A stretch of DNA of 23,992 nucleotides from Candidatus Methanoperedens sp. (GTDB lineage: Archaea; Halobacteriota; Methanosarcinia; Methanosarcinales; Methanoperedenaceae): the NCBI GenBank assembly GCA_027460605.1, contig JAPZAN010000007.1, positions 1 through 23,992 on the forward strand, in the 5' to 3' direction. The translations under genes and the position numbers were made by a program. The notes below the pieces were generated by a model. It did no database searches. It was not told the origin of the DNA and was given only the letters and a program-made list of their open reading frames with translations. Shown here piece by piece: positions 7,787 through 16,180 of the stretch (positions are counted from its first letter, which is position 1; every line of letters starts with the position of its first letter).

Positions 7787-8557
7787 ATGGCCGAAAAAAA
7801 GCAGATTAAGACGGAAAAAACAGACTCAAAGCGGGTTCCTACTGGAATCGCGGGGTTTGACGAATTGTGTGGCGGAGGACTGCTAAGAAACCGGACATAT
7901 CTTGTGTCCGGGCCGGCAGGAGCGGGAAAAACCATTTTCGGGCTTCAGTATATTTATAATGGGATTACAAAGTACGGGGAAAATGGCATTATTATAGCGA
8001 CGGAAGAGCGTCCCGAACAAATAAGGGAAAACGTAAAAATGTTCGGGTGGGATTTTGAAGCTCTGGAGGAAGAAGGTAAATTAGCGATAGTGGACGCATG
8101 TTCTACAAAAATCGGCATACCCTCGCATGAAAAATATGTCGATGTCAGGCCGTTCGATATGCGTTCGATGATGGACCAGATAATCGCTATACAGGATGAG
8201 ATCGATGCAAAAAGGGCGGTGGTTGACGGGACTACATCTATCGGTTTTTACCTCCAGGACCCTGCAAAGATAAGGGTTGAGCTTCTGAAATTAAGTACTA
8301 CTCTTGAAATCCTCGGATTGACTTCAATCATGACATGCGAAATAGTCGATGAGAACATGCCGAGCAGGTTCGGGGTGGAGACTTTCGTCACCGAAGGAAC
8401 TATTTTGATGTACTATAAGCGCACGGACAGCGTAAGGGTACGCAGTATAGAGATATTCAAGATGAGAGGGTCAGACCACAGCAAGAACATCCATCCGTAT
8501 GAAATAACCACGAACGGCATAGTGGTACATCCTCACGAAGAAGTTTATACGGCCTGA
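7787..8557 (+). CDS. KaiC-like RecA-superfamily ATPase, single domain
   Basis: A 256-residue protein with one KaiC domain. It opens with RVPTGIAGFDELCGGGL, then Walker A GPAGAGKT at residues 42-49, the ATEERPEQIRENVKMFGWDF segment typical of archaeal KaiC paralogues, and a Walker B-like strand at AVVDGTTSI. Circadian KaiC has two such domains; archaeal single-domain forms are usually linked to signal transduction and often occur in several copies. There is no transmembrane segment. A Lys-rich N-terminal stretch of 16 residues precedes the domain. The gene ends 9 bases before the triosephosphate isomerase gene, so they are probably co-transcribed, though a functional link is not obvious. The partner or output is unknown. 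Confidence 0.88.
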   Translation: MAEKKQIKTEKTDSKRVPTGIAGFDELCGGGLLRNRTYLVSGPAGAGKTIFGLQYIYNGITKYGENGIIIATEERPEQIRENVKMFGWDFEALEEEGKLAIVDACSTKIGIPSHEKYVDVRPFDMRSMMDQIIAIQDEIDAKRAVVDGTTSIGFYLQDPAKIRVELLKLSTTLEILGLTSIMTCEIVDENMPSRFGVETFVTEGTILMYYKRTDSVRVRSIEIFKMRGSDHSKNIHPYEITTNGIVVHPHEEVYTA

Positions 8558-8566
8558 TTTTCTATC

Positions 8567-9238
8567 ATGGAAAATAAACCGCTGATAGTGTTAAATTTTA
8601 AAACCTATGCAGAGAGCATGGGCGAGAAAGCGGTCAGGATGGCAAAATTCTGCGAGGAGGTGAGTGTCGATTCCGAAGTGGATATTATCGCTTGCCCTCA
8701 GATACCTGATATTTACAGGGTTGCTAATGCTGTCAAAATACCGGTGTTCGCCCAGCATATCGATGCCGTCGGCGCGGGAAGTTACACGGGGCATATTACA
8801 GCCGATTGCGTCAGGTCTGCCGGGGCGAAGGGAACACTCATTAACCATTCTGAAAGAAGGTTGCTTTTATCTGAAATAGACGCAGCGCTCCAGTCGGCTA
8901 AAAAAGCCGGATTGACGACGATAGTCTGTACTAATAATATCGCAGTAACCTCGGCTGCAGCGGCACTTTCCCCTGATTTTGTTGCCATAGAACCGCCTGA
9001 ATTGATAGGCTCGGGCAATCCTGTTTCAAAAGCCAACCCTGAAATCGTGAGCGGGTCGGTGAGCGCCGTGAAAAAAATAAATCCCAGGGTTAAAGTGCTT
9101 TGCGGCGCCGGCATTTCCACTGGCGATGATGTTGCGGCGGCGATTGAACTCGGAACAGAAGGGGTGCTTCTTGCTTCAGGGGTTATCAAAGCGAAAGACC
9201 CGAAGGCGGCGCTGTTTGACCTTGTGAAGAAGATTTGA
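8567..9238 (+). CDS. tpiA: Triosephosphate isomerase, archaeal type
   Basis: A 223-residue enzyme, shorter than the roughly 250 residues of bacterial TIM and typical of tetrameric archaeal forms. Catalytic residues are visible: Asn10 and Lys12 in LNFKTY, His94 in LINHSERR, and Glu142 in VAIEPPELIG. The phosphate-gripping loops GAGIS and GVLLASGVI lie near the C-terminus. It interconverts glyceraldehyde 3-phosphate and dihydroxyacetone phosphate in gluconeogenesis or glycolysis. The ATG is only 9 bases after the KaiC-like stop, so it is probably expressed from the promoter before that gene. Confidence 0.96.
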   Translation: MENKPLIVLNFKTYAESMGEKAVRMAKFCEEVSVDSEVDIIACPQIPDIYRVANAVKIPVFAQHIDAVGAGSYTGHITADCVRSAGAKGTLINHSERRLLLSEIDAALQSAKKAGLTTIVCTNNIAVTSAAAALSPDFVAIEPPELIGSGNPVSKANPEIVSGSVSAVKKINPRVKVLCGAGISTGDDVAAAIELGTEGVLLASGVIKAKDPKAALFDLVKKI

Positions 9239-9277
9239 TGTAACGTTTATTGCGGTGCACGTTGTCTTAATTCCTTA

Positions 9278-10885
9278 ATGACAGCCATCGAATCAGCAGC
9301 AAGAGAGATTATCGAACAACTCCTGCGAAAAGAAATAACTGATGAAAAAGGAGTGAATGCAGCTAAAAAAGCAGCCAGCATCCGCTACAAACTTTCATCC
9401 CTTTTGGGCAATTCCCAGATACTTGCCGCTGCAAGGGACGAAGATGAAAAAGAACGCGTTCTTGAACTCCTCCAGTTAAAACCGGTCAGGACGATATCGG
9501 GCGTGGCTGTGATAGCAGCAATGACCTCCCCTGCCCCGTGCCCTCACGGGCTGTGCGTTCCGTGCCCAGGCGGCATTGAATCGAAATTCCATTCGCCGCA
9601 AAGCTATATGGGAGCAGAACCCGCTGCAAAGCGGGCATTTGAGAATAATTTTGACCCATATTTGCAGGTCTCATCCAGGTTAAAACAGCTTTCGCAGATA
9701 GGTCACCCGGTTGGGAAAGCGGAACTTATCGTCATGGGAGGAACATATACATCCCGTACACTTTGCTACCAGGAATGGTTCGTGAAACGCTGCATCGAGG
9801 CGATGAATGATTTTTACGGCACAGAATGGCGAAAAGGCAGGGATTATGTTTCAATCGAAGAAGTCCAATCCGCAAACGAGAGCGCCGGAATCAGGAATGT
9901 GGGGATAACAATCGAAACAAGACCCGACTGGACTAAAAAAGAGCATATTGATACCATTCTTGAGCTTGGCGCGACAAAGGTGGAGATAGGAGTCCAGAGC
10001 ACATACGATTTCATACTTGCAGGCATACAACGTGGTCATACCGTCGCTGAAAGCGCAGAAGCCAATAAGAGGCTTCGCGACAGCGGAATGAAGGTCGGGT
10101 TCCATATGATGCCCGGGCTTCCCGGGGCTTCCGCGGAATCGGATTTTCGCATGTTCAGGACGTTATTTGAGGATGAGCGATTCATGCCTGATTATCTCAA
10201 GATATACCCTACACTGGTGACGGAAGGAACGCGGCTTCACGGGATGTGGGAACTGGGGAATTATGCGCCGCTTGAGGTTTTAGATGCAGTCGAATTGCTC
10301 GCAAAAATCAAATCCATACTGCCGAAGTGGGTTCGTTTGCAGAGAATACAGCGCGACATCCCTGCGTACCAGGTTCTTGCAGGGATAAGGAAGAGCAATA
10401 TAAGGCAGCTGGCAAAGGAAAGGCTTCTGGAAATGGGAGGGAAGTGCAACTGCATCAGGTGCCGCGAGGTGGGGCACAGGATGCTTGAAGGCGCAAAGCC
10501 TGAGAACATCGAACTGACAGTTGAAGAATATTCTGCGTGCGGCGGAAAAGAGCATTTCATTTCTTTCGAGGATACGGGAAAGGATGTATTGGTCGGGTTC
10601 TTAAGACTTCGCTTCCCATGCGCGCCCCACAGGCGGGAACTTCATGGCGCGGCGCTGGTGCGCGAGCTGCATGTTTACGGCTCGATGGTGCAGCCGGGTG
10701 AGAGCGCGGGTAAGGCGCAGTGGCAGCATCGCGGGTACGGGGAAGAGCTTCTGGGGCAGGCTGAAGAGACTGCACGCGCTGCAGGATATGACAGGATTGC
10801 GGTGACAAGCGGCGTAGGGGTACGGGATTATTACAGGAAGTTCGGATACGGGCGTGAGGGTCCGTATATGACCAAGAAATTATAG
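9278..10885 (+). CDS. elp3: Elp3, tRNA U34 carboxymethyl-type acetyltransferase
   Basis: A 535-residue two-domain enzyme. The radical SAM domain has the Elp3-type cluster motif CPHGLCVPC (Cys88, Cys93, Cys96), followed by ELIVMGGTYTSR, TIETRPDW, VEIGVQS and MMPGLPG. The C-terminal part is a GNAT acetyltransferase, with QHRGYGEELLGQAEETA as the acetyl-CoA loop and DYYRKFGYGREGPYMTKKL as the end. Elp3 modifies wobble uridine 34 of certain tRNAs using acetyl-CoA and SAM, and in archaea it works without the other Elongator subunits. A TATA-like CGTTTATTG (9244-9252) lies about 30 bases before the ATG, so the transcript is nearly leaderless. Length and motifs are complete. Confidence 0.96.
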   Translation: MTAIESAAREIIEQLLRKEITDEKGVNAAKKAASIRYKLSSLLGNSQILAAARDEDEKERVLELLQLKPVRTISGVAVIAAMTSPAPCPHGLCVPCPGGIESKFHSPQSYMGAEPAAKRAFENNFDPYLQVSSRLKQLSQIGHPVGKAELIVMGGTYTSRTLCYQEWFVKRCIEAMNDFYGTEWRKGRDYVSIEEVQSANESAGIRNVGITIETRPDWTKKEHIDTILELGATKVEIGVQSTYDFILAGIQRGHTVAESAEANKRLRDSGMKVGFHMMPGLPGASAESDFRMFRTLFEDERFMPDYLKIYPTLVTEGTRLHGMWELGNYAPLEVLDAVELLAKIKSILPKWVRLQRIQRDIPAYQVLAGIRKSNIRQLAKERLLEMGGKCNCIRCREVGHRMLEGAKPENIELTVEEYSACGGKEHFISFEDTGKDVLVGFLRLRFPCAPHRRELHGAALVRELHVYGSMVQPGESAGKAQWQHRGYGEELLGQAEETARAAGYDRIAVTSGVGVRDYYRKFGYGREGPYMTKKL

Positions 10886-10890
10886 AATAA

Positions 10891-10985
10891 ACCGCGAAGA
10901 ACGCTAAAGTCCGAGTTGCGCCTCGGAAGGGCGCACACACATATGCCCGATGGGCATACGTGGATTTCTTTGCGAACTTTGCGGT
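10891..10985. repeat. CTTTGCG-family element, composite inverted repeat
   Basis: The right arm contains CTTTGCG-AA-CTTTGCG-GTGA (10968-10987). The left arm ACCGCGAAGAACGCTAAAG (10891-10909) is its reverse complement with one bulge and a few mismatches. Nested inside are a perfect TATGCCC/GGGCATA hairpin, a CCGAG/CTCGG hairpin and a TGCGCC/GGCGCA pair. The element fills the gap between the convergent elp3 and Nif3-like genes. It could form a large cruciform or a shared 3' RNA structure. Confidence 0.7.
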
Positions 10986-10991
10986 GAATTT

Positions 10992-11720
10992 TTACGGTTC
11001 CACTCGAACTGCAGGCTTATCCTCTATAAAAACCGACTCTACTGGCAATCTTTCGCACAATCTCTTCATGGCAGGCGCTTCTGTGGCGTAATGTGTCGCA
11101 TCAAACAGGCAAAGCTCACCTGCATAACGGAGCGCATCATGGCGTAATTCACCCGATACAAGCGCATCTGCGCCGTGTTCAAGGGCGATGTCTAAGTATT
11201 CCCTGCGAAATCCGCTTCCGCCTACGACCATGACCTTTCTTATTTCCCGGTCTCCGGTGTATTGCACATGCGTGTCCAGCTTTTTTACTATGAACGAGGC
11301 AAATTCCGGGGCGCTGCATGGCTTTATTTCGCCTACCCTGCCCAGCGCAAGAGGAACAACGTTGCGCAAGCCTAGAATTTCTGCAAGTACATCGTTCACG
11401 CCGCCTTCTGCTTTGTCATAGTTGGTGTGCATGGTATAGATGGAAATATCGCTGTCAATGGCGATTTTCAATGTGTCAGATAATCTTTTTGATATACGGT
11501 TCACGGGGTCGAAAATTAGCGTGTGATGTGTGATGAGCAGGTTTGCGCCGAGGCGCGCCGCTTCTTTCAGCACATGGTCGGTCGGGTCAAGCGCCACTGC
11601 GATTTTCCGGATGTCAGCGGCGCGGTCAAGAACGAGTTCGATTCTTCCGGTGTCGAAGTCTTCGGCGAGGGCGGGAGGGGCGATGGATTCGAGGATGGGG
11701 GTGAGTTCGTGGAGGTTCAT
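10992..11720 (-). CDS. Nif3-like dinuclear metal protein (DUF34)
   Basis: A 242-residue Nif3/YbgI-family protein. Metal ligands are in place: the His pair in LLITHHTLIF (His65, His66), Asp102 in HTNYDKAEGGVN, and His210 and Glu214 in DATHYATEAP near the C-terminus. These bind two metal ions at the toroidal hexamer's inner face. The family is annotated as GTP cyclohydrolase 1 type 2 homologue, but its role is not settled; metal handling or a hydrolase or repair function has been proposed. The usual EEWDN(V/W)G motif reads EDFDTGRIELV, as in archaeal members. It converges on elp3, and the two are separated only by the composite repeat. The ATG at 11720 precedes the conserved N-terminus. Confidence 0.92.
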   Translation of the reverse strand: MNLHELTPILESIAPPALAEDFDTGRIELVLDRAADIRKIAVALDPTDHVLKEAARLGANLLITHHTLIFDPVNRISKRLSDTLKIAIDSDISIYTMHTNYDKAEGGVNDVLAEILGLRNVVPLALGRVGEIKPCSAPEFASFIVKKLDTHVQYTGDREIRKVMVVGGSGFRREYLDIALEHGADALVSGELRHDALRYAGELCLFDATHYATEAPAMKRLCERLPVESVFIEDKPAVRVEP

Positions 11721-11826
11721 AGTTGTTTGTTAGTTGGGAGGGTTATTTAAGGGTTGGTTCATAGCATGGAGATTCCAGCCAATCATTAATAAGGGCATAA
11801 TTCATACTTAACGAAGTGAATTTAAC

Positions 11827-12132
11827 ATGCTCGCCACACTATTAATACTGCTCATCGGCTGGCCTGGAATTATATCCTCATTAGCAATCTCAATCGCAGG
11901 AAATATAAGAAGCAAACCTGTATGGTTGATAATTGGCGCCATACTTGCTGTCCCCTTCTCATGGTATTTGAGCGCCACACCGCTATTAAGGCATATAGGA
12001 CTTCTCATGCCACTGTTTCAACTCGTGGCCTCTGTGGCGATACACAGGCATGTTACATGGTTGGCATGGCTGCTTCTATTACCGTTTGCAGGTATTGCCG
12101 CCTGGTTGGGGATTACTGTACTAATGCAATAA
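11827..12132 (+). CDS. Small membrane protein, 101 residues
   Basis: I do not recognise the family. The protein is hydrophobic throughout. Segments at about residues 3-23, 32-48, 55-70 and 77-98 could each span the membrane, with few charged residues (RSK at 28-30, RH near 55 and HRH near 73). There is no enzymatic motif. It lies between the divergent Nif3-like gene and asparagine synthetase, 52 bases before the latter, with a TATA-like sequence about 25-30 bases before its ATG. Asparagine synthetase has its own TATA box, so a shared role is not implied. A real gene is likely given the composition and spacing, but homologues would be needed to prove it. Confidence 0.55.
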   Translation: MLATLLILLIGWPGIISSLAISIAGNIRSKPVWLIIGAILAVPFSWYLSATPLLRHIGLLMPLFQLVASVAIHRHVTWLAWLLLLPFAGIAAWLGITVLMQ

Positions 12133-12153
12133 AAATAATATGTGAATAGAACC

Positions 12154-12162
12154 CTTTTTAAC
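12154..12162 (+). promoter_or_regulatory. TATA box of asnB, leaderless start
   Basis: CTTTTTAAC is centred 27 bases before the ATG at 12185. This predicts a transcript beginning at that ATG and argues against the upstream in-frame GTG at 12170, which would lie before the start site. Confidence 0.6.
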
Positions 12163-12184
12163 CATTTCAGTGGTAAGAGCCATC

Positions 12185-13546
12185 ATGTGCGGCATAGCAG
12201 GCGCGGCAGGAAAAAACTCAGAAGCTCTCGTCAAAAAGATGCTCGAAGCAATCAAGCACAGGGGACCCGATGGCTCTGGCACTTTTTCCATCGGCGATAT
12301 CACGCTTGGCAATGTCCTTCTCAAAATCACAGGTGATGCGCAGCAGCCTCTCACGGATGGCGGCGCGCTCACGTACAATGGGGAGATTTACAATTTCAGG
12401 GAGATTGCAGAAAACCTCAGTATCACTACAGACTCGGACAGCGAGGCTCTTTTTGCCTTGATTGGCGCAAAAGGCACTGAAAAAGCAATTCAAGAATTGG
12501 ATGGCGATTATGCTTTTGCGTACGCTGAGGATGGAAAACTCCAACTTGCCCGCGACCCTGCGGGCGTAAAACCGCTTTATTACAGCACTGGCGCAGGCTT
12601 TGCTTTTGCATCCGAGAAAAAGGCGCTGTATGCTATCGGGATGAATGAAATTCATACTCTCAAGCCCGGATACATGCTTACTTACAGAGCCGGGAAAATA
12701 ACCGAAAAAAGAGTCTCTGGTTTTACTACGGGCGAGCCGATAACAGATGAAAACATAGCCTCAAAAGCGCTATATGAAGCGATGGAACGCGCTGTGGAAA
12801 AGCGGCGCTACACGCCCTCCGCGCTTGCATTCTCAGGCGGTCTTGACAGTTCTCTCATTGCCGCGCTGTGTCCTGACGTAGAGTTGTATTCGGTGGGCAT
12901 GGAGGGCTCGCATGATATAATGCAGACAAAAAGGGCGGCAAAGCTCCTCGGGCTTTCGGATAAACTGCATCTGCATGAACTTACCCCTGATGAAGTGGAG
13001 TCTTCTCTTCCTGATGTAATAAGAGCAGTCGAGTCGGAAGACCCGTTGAAGGTAAGCATCGCCCTACCTCTATTTTTCGCATCAGGAGACGCCCATAACG
13101 ATGGGATTCGCGTGATGCTTTCGGGCCAGGGTGCAGATGAGCTTTTTGCGGGATACAAACGGTATGAATCAATGAATCCTGCCGAACTTGAACTGGCGCT
13201 TCGGAAAGACCTCGACAATATTGCGGAAAACAATCTTGAGCGGGATGACGCCGTTACAATGGCAAATGCTGTTGAGCTTCGTGTCCCTTATCTTGACAGG
13301 GAGGTTGTGGAACTTGCTCTCCGGATAGCGCCCGCACTCAAAATACACAATGGGATACGGAAATACATACTGCGCCTGGCTGCAAAGAAGCTCCTGCCTG
13401 ATGAACTTGTCTTTAAAGAAAAGAAGGCAGCGCAGTACAGCAGCGGGATTTATTCTGCACTTCTTAAGCTTGCCAGGAAAAATGGGTTCATGGGAGAACG
13501 GGCGCTGGGAAGGTATCTTGAGGAACTAAAGTTAGCGGCTTTGTAA
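12185..13546 (+). CDS. asnB: Glutamine-hydrolysing asparagine synthetase
   Basis: The ATG at 12185 gives MCGIAG, which places the catalytic Cys at residue 2 as needed for class II glutamine amidotransferases. An in-frame GTG 15 bases upstream would bury it. The glutaminase domain shows KHRGPDGSG, LTYNGEIYNF and GVKPLYY. The synthetase domain has the PP-loop ALAFSGGLDSSLIA (SGGLDSS at 217-223) and SGQGADELFAGYKRYE. The product forms asparagine from aspartate, glutamine and ATP. At 453 residues it is shorter than the 550-plus of bacterial AsnB, as in compact archaeal forms. A TATA box 27 bases before the ATG indicates a leaderless transcript. It is a single gene, followed by a repeat-containing gap and proC. 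Confidence 0.93.
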   Translation: MCGIAGAAGKNSEALVKKMLEAIKHRGPDGSGTFSIGDITLGNVLLKITGDAQQPLTDGGALTYNGEIYNFREIAENLSITTDSDSEALFALIGAKGTEKAIQELDGDYAFAYAEDGKLQLARDPAGVKPLYYSTGAGFAFASEKKALYAIGMNEIHTLKPGYMLTYRAGKITEKRVSGFTTGEPITDENIASKALYEAMERAVEKRRYTPSALAFSGGLDSSLIAALCPDVELYSVGMEGSHDIMQTKRAAKLLGLSDKLHLHELTPDEVESSLPDVIRAVESEDPLKVSIALPLFFASGDAHNDGIRVMLSGQGADELFAGYKRYESMNPAELELALRKDLDNIAENNLERDDAVTMANAVELRVPYLDREVVELALRIAPALKIHNGIRKYILRLAAKKLLPDELVFKEKKAAQYSSGIYSALLKLARKNGFMGERALGRYLEELKLAAL

Positions 13547-13612
13547 CTTCAAACAGCGAACTTATACGAACTCGTAAGAACTCTGAAGATTTCATTTTCT
13601 TGAATTATCGTT

Positions 13613-13640
13613 CTTTGCGCCCTCTGCGCCTTTGCGGTGA
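13613..13640. repeat. CTTTGCG-family element, single arm
   Basis: The units CTTTGCG, CTCTGCG and CTTTGCG begin at 13613, 13622 and 13630, ending in GGTGA like the other copies. Unlike those there is no inverted partner nearby. It lies between asnB and proC. Just after the asnB stop, three GAACT words begin at 13558, 13568 and 13578, an exact 10-base period. Confidence 0.65.
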
Positions 13641-13695
13641 TTAATCCTATTTCATAACAATCTTTTTATCGCTTGCACCACTTTATAGAGTTTTA

Positions 13696-14517
13696 ATGAC
13701 AACCATCGAGAATAAAAAGCTCGGTTTTATTGGCACCGGGAAGATGGGCGAAGCCCTGATAAAAGGCATACTTCATGCCCAACTCGTCCCTCCCGAAAAC
13801 ATATACGCAAGCGACATGGATTCCGAAAAGTTGGAGTCGCTTGAAAAGCAGTATAAAATAAGCACCTGCAAGGACAATTGTTCTGCGGTCACAGATTCGG
13901 ATGTTCTCATAATTGCGGTCAAGCCGCAAACAATTCCGGCTCTTCTAAAAGAGATAAAATTCTCCATAAAAAACCAGCTGGTTATATCAATTGCAGCAGG
14001 CGTAGCAATCGCGACTTATGAAAATGAGCTGCCGCGGGGAACGAAGGTTGTGAGGGTAATGCCGAATATCGCCGCGACCGTCAGGGAGGCTGCATCGGCA
14101 ATCAGCCCCGGAAGCGCGGTATCGAAAGACGACCTTGAAATTGCGAAGACGATTTTTAATGCCATAGGACGAAGCGTCATACTGCCTGAGCATCTTATGG
14201 ATGCAGTCACGGGATTATCTGGCAGCGGCCCGGCTTATATTTTCATGGTAATTGAAGCGCTTGCAGACGGCGGCGTACATGAAGGTCTTGACAGGAACAC
14301 TGCAAAATTACTTGCAGCCCAGACCGTTCTTGGCGCGGCCAAAATGGTGCTTGAGGACAGAAGTCATACTGGTGAGTTAAAAGACATGGTAACATCACCG
14401 GGCGGCACAACAATCAGGGGTCTTCGGGTAATGGAAGAACGGGGCGTCCGCGTTGCAATGATGAACGCAGTAATTGCGGCATGCGAACGTTCAAAAGAAC
14501 TTGGCAAGAAGACCTGA
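13696..14517 (+). CDS. proC: Pyrroline-5-carboxylate reductase
   Basis: A 273-residue oxidoreductase. The N-terminal Rossmann fold has LGFIGTGKMGEALIKG. Further on are VKPQTIPALL, VVRVMPNIAATV, and the substrate-binding helix region TGLSGSGPAYIFMVIEALADGGV, followed by MVTSPGGTTIRGL, all standard for ProC. It makes proline from 1-pyrroline-5-carboxylate with NAD(P)H. A TATA-like TCTTTTTATC (13661-13670) is centred about 29 bases before the ATG, consistent with a leaderless start. It is the first gene of a run with mtxX and the methyltransferase gene, each starting 13 bases or fewer after the previous stop, so an operon is likely, although the functions differ. Confidence 0.95.
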   Translation: MTTIENKKLGFIGTGKMGEALIKGILHAQLVPPENIYASDMDSEKLESLEKQYKISTCKDNCSAVTDSDVLIIAVKPQTIPALLKEIKFSIKNQLVISIAAGVAIATYENELPRGTKVVRVMPNIAATVREAASAISPGSAVSKDDLEIAKTIFNAIGRSVILPEHLMDAVTGLSGSGPAYIFMVIEALADGGVHEGLDRNTAKLLAAQTVLGAAKMVLEDRSHTGELKDMVTSPGGTTIRGLRVMEERGVRVAMMNAVIAACERSKELGKKT

Positions 14518-14530
14518 AAGAAGGCAGAAG

Positions 14531-15331
14531 ATGTCTCTCCTTTCTGATATAGAAAAAAAGGCAAGAAAGAACCATGCAAGGATTGGACTCGGGATAGGGA
14601 AAATCTCAGAAAAACTGATTAAGAGCGCAGAAGCCGCCAGCGAATATGCAGATGTTGTTCTTGTCGGGGATGAAAAACAGATTAAGGCGGCTGGCACCAA
14701 ACTTGAGATAATCCACTCAACCGAGCCGCCAAAAAAACTGGTTGAATTGCTGGTTTCCGGGGAGATTGACGGCGCCGTCAGGGGAACTCTCAGCGCGACA
14801 AAAACCCTTTCGGAACTGAAAAAAGCACTTAAACTCACAAAATTATACAGGGTCGCATTACTGGAAACGGCAGACAGAAGACCTTTTTTCCTTGCGCCCG
14901 TGGGTATTGATGAAGGAAATTCCGTGGAAGATAAAGTCGAGTTAATAAAACGAGGAGTCGAGCATTTCAGACGTTTTGGAATAGAAGCGAAAGTCGGGAT
15001 TCTTTCAGGCGGGCGTTTTGAAGATAAAGGCAGGGATGAGAAGGTGGACAGGACGCTTGCCGAGGCTGAGATTGTAACAAAAATAGTATGCCAGATGGGA
15101 ATAAGCGCAAAGGATTATTCAATCCTGATAGAAGATGCAATCGAAGAGGCAAATTTTATCATTGCGCCGGATGGGATTTCGGGGAATCTTATTTTCAGGA
15201 CGCTTGTGTTCCTGGGCGGCGGGTACGGCCATGGCGCTCCCGTTTTGATGGAAAAGGTGTTCGTGGATACGTCAAGGGTGGGCGGGCATTATACGAGGGC
15301 TATAATGCTGGCAAGCGCGCTAAAAAACTGA
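14531..15331 (+). CDS. mtxX: MtxX, methanogenesis marker protein 4
   Basis: A 266-residue protein of the MtxX/methanogenesis marker 4 family. It starts MSLLSDIEKKARKNHARIGLGIG, with VVLVGDEKQI, a central GAVRGTLSATKTL, FFLAPVGIDEGN, and the end GGGYGHGAPVLMEKVFVDTSRVGG, which is highly characteristic. It resembles phosphate acetyltransferase-fold proteins. The exact role is unknown, but its presence follows the methanogenesis pathway across archaea, so it marks this organism as a methanogen or anaerobic methane oxidiser relative. The ATG at 14531, 13 bases after proC, is chosen because the family begins there; an upstream start at 14474 would overlap proC. It is co-directional with proC and the next gene. 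Confidence 0.92.
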   Translation: MSLLSDIEKKARKNHARIGLGIGKISEKLIKSAEAASEYADVVLVGDEKQIKAAGTKLEIIHSTEPPKKLVELLVSGEIDGAVRGTLSATKTLSELKKALKLTKLYRVALLETADRRPFFLAPVGIDEGNSVEDKVELIKRGVEHFRRFGIEAKVGILSGGRFEDKGRDEKVDRTLAEAEIVTKIVCQMGISAKDYSILIEDAIEEANFIIAPDGISGNLIFRTLVFLGGGYGHGAPVLMEKVFVDTSRVGGHYTRAIMLASALKN

Positions 15332-15343
15332 CGCTAATATCTT

Positions 15344-16138
15344 ATGTCAATTCATGACCTCCTGAAAGACAAAATCCCCAAGGAAAAACTATCATTGCTC
15401 CCGAAAGGTTTTGAAGTCATCGGGGATATTGCGATTATCAATATTCCTTCGTCTCTGGATAACGAAAAATATCTTATAGCGGATGCGCTCGTCCACCAGA
15501 GGAAAGATATCAAAAAAGTGCTTCGGAAACTCCATAAAATTGAAGGCGCTGCGCGGGCGGGAGAGTTTGAATTACTGATTGGAAACAGTACAACCACTAT
15601 TCACAGGGAGAACAACTGCGTCTTTTTTGTGGAACTTGCAAAAACTTATTTTTCAGGAAAAATGTATTACGAAAGAAACAGGATAGCGCAGAAAGTAAAT
15701 GACGGCGAGGTTGTCCTGGTATTATTCGCAGGCGTGGGGCCGTTTTTGATACCGATTAAGAAAAAAAAGAATGTTAAAATAACAGGACTTGATAATAACC
15801 CGAATGCATGTGCCTTTTTGAAAAAGAACCTCGAACTTAATGATATTGAAGCCCATATTATCCTTGCAGATGCGAATTCGATAGAACATATTTTCAAAGA
15901 ACCTTTTGACAGGATAGTGATGCCCGCTCCTTACGGGCATGACCATTTTCTCAATCTTGCTCATTCCATATTGAAACCTGAAGGAATAATCCACTTTTAT
16001 ACATTCAAGAAGGATTTTGAGATTGCCCATTTTAAAAAGCTGCTTCTTGAAAGTGGATGGCATATCGACTTTTACAGGGGCTGCGGCGAGGTTGCTCCGA
16101 GGGTTAAAAGATATGTTTTCGATTTGAGGAAAAATTGA
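15344..16138 (+). CDS. Trm5/Taw2-family tRNA (G37) SAM-dependent methyltransferase
   Basis: A 264-residue class I SAM enzyme. Residues 1-80 form the Trm5/Taw2 N-terminal domain (PKGFEVIGDIAIINIP and HKIEGAARAGEFELLIG). The SAM-binding loop is VLVLFAGVGPFLIP (124-137), then the TGLDNNPNA acidic strand end. The proposed base-contact motif reads MPAPYGHDHF (193-202) in place of the usual NLP. GVGPF favours the m1G37 methyltransferase Trm5, while the short length, without the extra D1 domain, is more like Taw2 of the wyosine pathway. The Asp normally preceding the loop (DMFAG) is Leu. So the family is firm, the exact reaction less so. It acts on position 37 of tRNA-Phe or a similar tRNA. It follows mtxX by 12 bases. 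Confidence 0.85.
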   Translation: MSIHDLLKDKIPKEKLSLLPKGFEVIGDIAIINIPSSLDNEKYLIADALVHQRKDIKKVLRKLHKIEGAARAGEFELLIGNSTTTIHRENNCVFFVELAKTYFSGKMYYERNRIAQKVNDGEVVLVLFAGVGPFLIPIKKKKNVKITGLDNNPNACAFLKKNLELNDIEAHIILADANSIEHIFKEPFDRIVMPAPYGHDHFLNLAHSILKPEGIIHFYTFKKDFEIAHFKKLLLESGWHIDFYRGCGEVAPRVKRYVFDLRKN

Positions 16139-16180
16139 ATACCTTTATACTGCCAGGATACCGAATTTAGATAAGGAAGC

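Noticed and set aside
12170..12184. GTG start for asparagine synthetase
   Set aside because: It would add five residues before the catalytic Cys, which must be residue 2, and it lies upstream of the start site predicted from the TATA box.
14474..14530. Upstream start for mtxX
   Set aside because: It would overlap the end of proC by 44 bases and add residues not typical of the family; the ATG at 14531 gives the expected N-terminus.
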